Shown here piece after piece: positions 58,779-64,000 of a stretch of DNA of 64,000 bases. Source of the DNA: Micromonospora sp. RHAY321. Lineage in GTDB: Bacteria > Actinomycetota > Actinomycetes > Mycobacteriales > Micromonosporaceae. Where the stretch lies: NCBI RefSeq assembly GCF_023896955.1, contig NZ_JAMHIW010000002.1, positions 1-64,000 on the forward strand, read 5' to 3'. The notes beneath the pieces were generated by a model. The model did no database searches and was not told the origin of the DNA. It saw only the letters and a program-made list of their open reading frames with translations. The translations under genes and the position numbers were made by a program. Each line of letters begins with the position of its first letter. The first letter of the stretch is position 1.

Positions 58779-58808
58779 TTGACGCAACCGTCATCCAGCC
58801 GCAACGAT
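58779..58808 (+). promoter_or_regulatory. Candidate promoter of the ThuA/sugar-dehydrogenase gene
   Basis: TTGACG (58779-58784), 18-bp spacer, AACGAT (58803-58808), 131 bp upstream of the GTG start. The leader would be long (about 125 nt); it contains a small Pro/Arg-rich frame but no convincing gene. Confidence 0.4.
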
Positions 58809-58939
58809 GCATTCACATGTCTCGTGTTCGCGGCGGCGACGGCGCGTCGGGCGAGCCGTAACCACGACCGGCACCACCCCCTCCCACCACCCCAGGCGTG
58901 ATCGGCGCACGCCGTCCCCGCACCGCGAAAGGACCTACC

Positions 58940-61900
58940 GTGCGCAGATCCCTGAGATCGTGGCTCGGCGCCGTGCTGAGCGCGATCCTCGTGGTGGGCG
59001 GCATCGTCGCCGTGCCACCCACGGCCAGCGCCGCACCGTTCACCGTGCTGGTGTTCAGCAAGACCGCCGGATTCCGGCACGGCTCCATCGGCCCCGGCAT
59101 CGCCGCCATCCAGCAGCTCGGCGCCGCCAACGGGTTCACCGTCGAGACCACCGAGGACTCGACCCAGTTCACCGACGCCAACCTGGACCGGTTCGCCGCG
59201 GTGATCTGGCTGTCCACCACCGGCGACGTGCTCAACGCCGCCCAACAGGCCGCGTTCGAGCGCTACATCCAGGGCGGTGGCGGGTACGTGGGCGTGCACG
59301 CCGCCTCCGACACTGAGTACGACTGGCCCTGGTACGGCGGGCTGGTCGGGGCGTACTTCGCCTCGCACCCGGCCGACCAGACCGCCACCATCAAGGTCGC
59401 CGACCAGGTGCACCCGTCCACCGCGACGCTGCCGCAACGGTGGACCCGGCTGGACGAGTGGTACAACTACCGCACCAACCCCCGGGGCAACGCGCACGTG
59501 CTGGCCACTCTGGACGAGAGCACCTACACCGGCGGGAGCATGGGGTCCGACCACCCGATCTCGTGGTGCCAGAACTACTCCGGCGGCCGGTCCTGGTACA
59601 CCGGCCTCGGCCACACCGACGCGTCGTACACCGAGGCGAACTTCCGCCAGCACCTGCTCGGCGGCATCATGACGGCCGCCGGTGCGGTCGACGCGGACTG
59701 CGGCGCCACCGTCAACAGCAACTTCCAGCAGGTGGAGCTGGCCAAGGGCGCGGCCGAGACCGGCGAGCCGATGAGCCTCACCGTCCTGCCCGACCGGGGC
59801 GTGCTGCACACCTCGCGCAACGGCGTGATCCGGCACACCGACGCGGCCGGCAACACCAAGGTCGCCGCCACGCTGCCGGTCTACACCGGGGACGAGGAGG
59901 GCCTGCAGGGGATCAAGGCCGACCCGAACTTCGCCACCAACCGCTGGGTGTACGCGTACTACGCACCACCACTCAGCACGCCCGGCGGTGGCGCGCCGGC
60001 CACCGGCACCGCGGCCGACTTCGCCGCCTGGAACGGCGTCAACCGACTGTCCCGGTTCACCGTGAACGCGGACAACACCATCAACCTGGCCAGCGAGACG
60101 CTGGTCCTGGACGTGCCGACGAGCCGGGGCATGTGCTGCCACGTCGGCGGTGACATGGACTTCGACGCGGCCGGCAACCTGTACCTGTCCACCGGCGACG
60201 ACACCAACCCGTTCGACTCGGCCGGTTTCACCCCGATCGACGAGCGGGCCGGCCGCAACCCGGCCTTCGACGCCCAGCGCACCTCGGCCAACAGCAACGA
60301 CCTCCGGGGCAAGGTGCTCCGGATCAAGCCGAGCGCGGCCGGCGGCTACACCATCCCGGCCGGCAACATGTTCGCCCCGGGAACCGCGCGGACCCGCCCG
60401 GAGGTCTACGCGATGGGCTTCCGCAACCCGTTCCGGATGAGCGTGGACAAGGCCACCGGCATCGTCTACCTCGGTGACTACGGTCCCGACGCGGGCACCG
60501 CCGACCCGAACCGGGGGCCGGCTGGCAACGTGGAGTTCGCCCGGATCGACCGGCCCGGCTTCTACGGCTGGCCGTACTGCACCGCCCGCAACGACGCCTA
60601 CAACGACTACACCTTCCCGTCCGGCCCGTCCGGGCCGAAGTTCAACTGCGCGGGCGGGCCGGTGAACAACTCACCCAACAACACCGGCATCACCCAGCTG
60701 CCGCCGGCCGTTCCGGCGTGGCTGCCGTACGGCGGATCCGGCTCCCCGCCGGAGTTCACCGGTGGCGGCCTGTCCCCGATGGGCGGCCCGGTCTACCGGT
60801 ACGACCCGAACAACACCTCGGACGTGGCGTTCCCGCAGTACTACGACGGGACCTACTTCGCCGGCGAGTTCGGCCGCCGCTGGATCAAGAACATCAAGCT
60901 CGACCCGGCCGGCCAACCGCTGAAGATCAACCCGTTCCCGTGGACCGGCACCCAGGTCATGGACATGGAGTTCGGCCCCGACGGCGCCCTCTACGTCCTC
61001 GACTACGGCACCGGCTGGTTCAACGGCGACGCCAACTCGGCGCTGTACCGCATCGAGTACGCCCGCGAGGGCAGAGCGCCCCGCGCGGTGGTCTCGGCCA
61101 CCCCGACCAGCGGCACGGCGCCGCTGACCGTGGCGTTCTCCTCGGCCGGCACACTCGACCCGGACGGTGACCCGTTCACCTACGCCTGGGACTTCGACAA
61201 CAACGGGACCACCGACTCGACCGCGGCGAACCCGAGCTTCACGTACACCACCAACGGGACCCGCAGCCCGACGCTGACGGTCCGGGACACCACCGGCAAG
61301 ACGGCCACCGCGAGCGTGGTCATCACCGTCGGCAACAGCGCCCCCGTGGTCCGGGTGAACACCCCGTTGAACGGGCAGACGTTCACCTTCGGGGACGCGG
61401 TGCCGTTCAACGTCACCGTCACGGACGCCCAGGACGGTGCCATCAACTGCGCCCGGGTGAAGGTGAACTACGTCCTCGGTCACGACTCGCACGGCCACCA
61501 GCTCGGCAGCGTGCAGGGCTGCACCGGGGTCATCCAGACCTCGGCCGACGGCGAGCACGACACCGCGGCGAACATCTTCGGCATCATCGACGCCGAGTAC
61601 ACCGACCTGGGCGGCGGTGGCCAGCCCGCGCTGACCACCCACACCCAGGCGGTCCTGCAACCGCGTGTCCGTCAGGCCGAGCACTTCGGCGACTCGTCCG
61701 GCATCCAGGTCGTCGCCGGGGCAGCCGGGCACGGCGGCGCCGCGGTCGGATACATCGACAACAACGACTGGATCTCGTTCCAGCCGTACAACCTGACCGG
61801 CGTCCAGTCGTTCAGTGCCAGGGTCGGCGCCCCGGCCGGCGGCGGCGGCACACTGGAGCTGCGGGTCGACTCGCCCACCGGGCCGCTGGTCGGCTCGGCC

Positions 61901-62878
61901 ACCGTCGTACCCACCGGTGGGTACGCCAACTTCGCCACGGTCACCGGCGGGGTCACCGCCCCGACCGGCACCCGGACCCTGTTCCTGGTCTTCAAGGGCG
62001 CCGGCCCGTGGTTCGACATCGACGAGTTCACCCTCTCCACCAGCCCCGGTGGTCCCGGGCCGGATCCCGACCCCGACCCGCCGACCGGGAACCTGGCCCA
62101 GGGCAAGCCCGCTCGGGCGTCCAGTTTCGAGGGTGCATTCGTCGCCGGCAACGCGTTCGACGGCGTGGCCGGCACCCGCTGGGGCAGCGCGTTCGGCGAC
62201 CCGCAGTGGATCGACGTGGACCTCGGCGCCTCCTACGCCATCAACCGGGTCAAGCTGACCTGGGAGGCGGCGTACGGCAGCGGATACCAGATCCAGACCT
62301 CGCCGGACGGGGTCAACTTCACCACGATCCGTACGGTGACCGGCGGTGACGGCGGCGTGGACGACCTGACCGGGCTCACCGGCTCCGGCCGGTACGTCCG
62401 GCTCCTCGGCACCACCCGAGGGACCGCCTGGGGCTACTCGCTGTTCGAGTTCGAGGTGTACGGCGGTACCGGCGGTCCCACCGGCCCCGGTACCAACCTG
62501 CTGCTGAACAAGCCGACGCTGACGTCCAGCAACGAGGGGGCCGACGTGACCGGCGCCCAGGCGGTCGACGGCAGCCTCACCACCCGCTGGTCGAGCACGT
62601 TCTCCGACCCGCAGTGGATCCGCATCGACCTCGGTAGCCCCACCGCGATCGGTCGGGTCAAGCTGAGCTGGGAGGCGGCGTACAGCAGCGCCTACCAGAT
62701 CCAGACCTCGAACGACGGCACCACCTGGACCACCGTGAAGACGGTGACCGGCGCCGACGGCGGCGTGGACGAGCACACCGCGCTCGGTGCCAACGGTCGC
62801 TACCTGCGGATCAACGGTACCGCCCGGGGCACCGGATACGGGCATTCGCTCTGGGAGGTGGAGGCGTACGCCAGCTGA
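58940..62878 (+). CDS. Secreted ThuA / PQQ-type sugar dehydrogenase fusion with PKD and carbohydrate-binding modules
   Basis: 1312 residues from GTG behind AAAGGA. Layout: signal peptide (1-32, ending ASAAP); ThuA-like domain (about 33-258, VFSKTAGFRHGSI, GGGYVGVHAASDTEYDWPWYGGLVG); six-bladed sugar (GSDH/sorbosone) dehydrogenase domain (about 270-709, MGFRNPFRMSVD, GDYGPDAG, DMEFGPDGALYVLDYG); PKD (about 714-797); CBM6-like domain (about 911-1034); two F5/8-type C (discoidin) domains (about 1050-1175 and 1186-1312) that are about 60% alike. It is extracellular and would bind and oxidise or hydrolyse a sugar polymer. The substrate is unknown; PQQ dependence is family knowledge only. Confidence 0.92.
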   Translation: MRRSLRSWLGAVLSAILVVGGIVAVPPTASAAPFTVLVFSKTAGFRHGSIGPGIAAIQQLGAANGFTVETTEDSTQFTDANLDRFAAVIWLSTTGDVLNAAQQAAFERYIQGGGGYVGVHAASDTEYDWPWYGGLVGAYFASHPADQTATIKVADQVHPSTATLPQRWTRLDEWYNYRTNPRGNAHVLATLDESTYTGGSMGSDHPISWCQNYSGGRSWYTGLGHTDASYTEANFRQHLLGGIMTAAGAVDADCGATVNSNFQQVELAKGAAETGEPMSLTVLPDRGVLHTSRNGVIRHTDAAGNTKVAATLPVYTGDEEGLQGIKADPNFATNRWVYAYYAPPLSTPGGGAPATGTAADFAAWNGVNRLSRFTVNADNTINLASETLVLDVPTSRGMCCHVGGDMDFDAAGNLYLSTGDDTNPFDSAGFTPIDERAGRNPAFDAQRTSANSNDLRGKVLRIKPSAAGGYTIPAGNMFAPGTARTRPEVYAMGFRNPFRMSVDKATGIVYLGDYGPDAGTADPNRGPAGNVEFARIDRPGFYGWPYCTARNDAYNDYTFPSGPSGPKFNCAGGPVNNSPNNTGITQLPPAVPAWLPYGGSGSPPEFTGGGLSPMGGPVYRYDPNNTSDVAFPQYYDGTYFAGEFGRRWIKNIKLDPAGQPLKINPFPWTGTQVMDMEFGPDGALYVLDYGTGWFNGDANSALYRIEYAREGRAPRAVVSATPTSGTAPLTVAFSSAGTLDPDGDPFTYAWDFDNNGTTDSTAANPSFTYTTNGTRSPTLTVRDTTGKTATASVVITVGNSAPVVRVNTPLNGQTFTFGDAVPFNVTVTDAQDGAINCARVKVNYVLGHDSHGHQLGSVQGCTGVIQTSADGEHDTAANIFGIIDAEYTDLGGGGQPALTTHTQAVLQPRVRQAEHFGDSSGIQVVAGAAGHGGAAVGYIDNNDWISFQPYNLTGVQSFSARVGAPAGGGGTLELRVDSPTGPLVGSATVVPTGGYANFATVTGGVTAPTGTRTLFLVFKGAGPWFDIDEFTLSTSPGGPGPDPDPDPPTGNLAQGKPARASSFEGAFVAGNAFDGVAGTRWGSAFGDPQWIDVDLGASYAINRVKLTWEAAYGSGYQIQTSPDGVNFTTIRTVTGGDGGVDDLTGLTGSGRYVRLLGTTRGTAWGYSLFEFEVYGGTGGPTGPGTNLLLNKPTLTSSNEGADVTGAQAVDGSLTTRWSSTFSDPQWIRIDLGSPTAIGRVKLSWEAAYSSAYQIQTSNDGTTWTTVKTVTGADGGVDEHTALGANGRYLRINGTARGTGYGHSLWEVEAYAS

Positions 62879-62890
62879 ACCACCACCGAT

Positions 62891-62926
62891 GACGTGGCCG
62901 GCACGGACTTCCGTGCCGGCCACGTC
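62891..62926. terminator. Bidirectional hairpin after the ThuA-fusion gene
   Basis: Perfect 16-bp stem (62891-62906 and 62911-62926) with a 4-nt loop, between convergent genes; no T tract. Confidence 0.8.
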
Positions 62927-62961
62927 CGTCGTTCGCCGAGAGGCGGGTGGCGCGCGGTGGG

Positions 62962-63426
62962 TCAGTCGTCGGCGACCGCCACCGGCTCCGAGCCGATGCA
63001 GCGCACCTTCAGCTCGTACTCGCCGGCCGACCCCTTGAACGTGACCTCGACGTCGTCGTCCGGGCCCCGGTCGACGTCGCGTACCCGGTAACCCTGCGCG
63101 GGCGCCCAGGAGACGAGGCGTACCCCACCGGGGCCGCACTCGGCCACGGCCGTGCCGCCGTCGGTGGCGAACCCCCGGCGCACCCCGGAGCTGGCGGTCG
63201 GCGTGGCGCTCACCGTGCCCGGCGTGGCCGGCGCGGCGCTCGTCGTGGCGGCGGGTGGCGGTTCCGGCGAGGCGAGCGCCCGTTCGATCTCCGCCTCGCT
63301 GCGCACCCCGCCCGGGGTTCCGGTGATGCTCTCGCCCACCAGTTGGATGGCGCCCAACCCGATGAGGGTGGCCACGGCGGCGGTGGCCACCCACCCTGCG
63401 GCGACGAGGATCGAACGACGGCCCAT
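62962..63426 (-). CDS. Hypothetical membrane-anchored protein
   Basis: 153 residues. An N-terminal uncleaved hydrophobic anchor (about 5-30, SILVAAGWVATAAVATLIGLGAIQLVG) is followed by a long Ala/Pro/Thr/Ser-rich extracytoplasmic linker (about 45-80) and a small beta domain (FATDGGTAVAECGPGGVRLVSWAPAQGYRV...) with two Cys (AECG, VRCIG) probably disulfide-bonded. No recognised family. It is divergent from an OmpR-type response regulator gene (102 bp) and may belong to its regulon. Confidence 0.75.
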   Translation of the reverse strand: MGRRSILVAAGWVATAAVATLIGLGAIQLVGESITGTPGGVRSEAEIERALASPEPPPAATTSAAPATPGTVSATPTASSGVRRGFATDGGTAVAECGPGGVRLVSWAPAQGYRVRDVDRGPDDDVEVTFKGSAGEYELKVRCIGSEPVAVADD

Positions 63427-63528
63427 CAGATGACTATCCCCGATCCAGGGTTGTGGCTGGCACATGCGGACGCTAAGGCAGTGTTAACGTCCGCCCCGGT
63501 CCCGGCCGCAGCGGCTAGCCTGCCACCT

Positions 63529-64000
63529 GTGGCCCGCCTGCTGCTCATCGAGGACGACCTGACGATCCGTACGCCGCTGATCCGGGCACTACGGGAACGC
63601 GGTCACGCGGTGGCCGCCGCCTCGACGGCGATGGCCGGGCTCCGTGACGCGCTGGACGACCGGCCCGACCTCGTCGTGCTCGACCTGGGCCTGCCCGACC
63701 TGGACGGGCGCGAGCTGCTGCGGATGCTGCGCGCGGTCAGCTCGGTGCCGGTCATCGTGGCCACGGCCCGCGACGACGAGGCCGAGATCGTTCGGGTCCT
63801 CGACGCGGGCGCCGACGACTACCTGGTCAAGCCGTTCACCGCGGCGCAGCTCGACGCCCGCGCCCGGGCCGTGCTCCGGCGGGGCCCCTCCGGAGCCGGC
63901 GCGGCGGACCCGTCGCTGGTCGTGGGCGGGCTGCGGATCGACCCCCGGGCTCGTCAGGTCACCCTGGACGAGGCGCCGGTGGAGCTGACGCCGCGTGAGT
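63529..64000 (+). CDS. OmpR-family response regulator (3' truncated by window)
   Basis: 157 residues are visible. Receiver domain: LLIEDD (acidic pair), LVVLDLGLPDLDG (phospho-Asp), VIVATARD (Thr), DYLVKPF (Lys). The start of the winged-helix effector domain (LVVGGLRIDPRARQVTLD...VELTPRE) identifies the OmpR/PhoB class. GTG start with no ribosome-binding site; a TAGCCT hexamer 8 bp upstream suggests a leaderless transcript. A sensor kinase probably follows outside the window. Confidence 0.93.
   Translation, partial: MARLLLIEDDLTIRTPLIRALRERGHAVAAASTAMAGLRDALDDRPDLVVLDLGLPDLDGRELLRMLRAVSSVPVIVATARDDEAEIVRVLDAGADDYLVKPFTAAQLDARARAVLRRGPSGAGAADPSLVVGGLRIDPRARQVTLDEAPVELTPRE

Noticed and set aside
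62089..62878. The two discoidin units as a recent DNA repeat
   Set aside because: Protein similarity is clear but the nucleotide sequences have diverged, so it is an old domain duplication and not a repeat element.
60671..63394. Minus-strand open frame of about 900 codons opposite the ThuA fusion
   Set aside because: Shadow of a real gene; biased composition (Val/Gly/Arg/Asp), no motifs, and it also crosses the hairpin and the next real gene.

Overview
The window is very GC-rich (about 72% by eye) with strong G/C third positions. Its gene families point to an actinomycete: a mycothiol-type metal-binding enzyme, a SigJ-type ECF factor, ESX-like secretion genes, a DUF574 methyltransferase and a choice-of-anchor/LPxTG surface protein. 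The overall flavour is Micromonosporaceae (Micromonospora-like); this is inferred from gene content and not tested. No rRNA, tRNA, CRISPR array or prophage was seen.

Layout. 1-350: 3' end of glutamine synthetase. 370-9850: accessory and stress genes, including a beta-helix protein, manganese catalase, a Cys-rich copper-storage protein, two STAS proteins lacking the phospho-acceptor Ser, Rho-N and ChaB/Rho-N small proteins, and a molybdopterin oxidoreductase whose [4Fe-4S] cysteines are replaced, coupled to a ferritin-like protein. 10030-19889: DUF2243/CtaG pair, SDR, HflX paralogue, methyltransferase, SigJ with divergent DoxX, repeat protein, MarR-GNAT regulator with a palindrome at its start, fatty acid desaturase, YCII protein. 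19965-24557: a TetR / diacylglycerol kinase / AGPS-like flavoprotein / glycerol-3-phosphate dehydrogenase cluster that matches the gene set Rv2249c-Rv2252 of M. tuberculosis. 24667-38037: hydrolase, PLP enzyme, two convergent LtrA proteins, secreted EEP nuclease/phosphatase, a 1819-aa single-chain acyl-CoA carboxylase, WYL regulator, AlkZ-like glycosylase.

38194-47586 is a complete L-fucose island. It holds a GntR regulator, a sigma-70-like promoter, and all five enzymes of the non-phosphorylated route (dehydrogenase, lactonase, fuconate dehydratase, KDF dehydrogenase, diketo-acid hydrolase), wrapped around a lipoprotein/ATPase/permease ABC importer. The predicted outcome is L-fucose to pyruvate plus L-lactate.

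48837-51348 contains the clearest mobile DNA. An IS5-type element of about 1.3 kb has perfect 14-bp inverted ends and a CTAG target duplication. It carries a DUF1963 passenger gene beside a decayed transposase, and sits exactly where the stop codons of two convergent genes would have overlapped. 53714-56564 is a tightly coupled five-gene module (YbaB-like, EspC-like, WXG-like helical protein, EndoU nuclease toxin, candidate immunity protein) that looks like a split type VII secretion effector system. The window ends with two large secreted enzymes (GDPD; ThuA/sugar-dehydrogenase with carbohydrate-binding modules), a membrane-anchored protein and the start of a response regulator.

Four convergent gene pairs are separated by near-perfect GC-rich hairpins without a T tract, suggesting shared bidirectional terminators.
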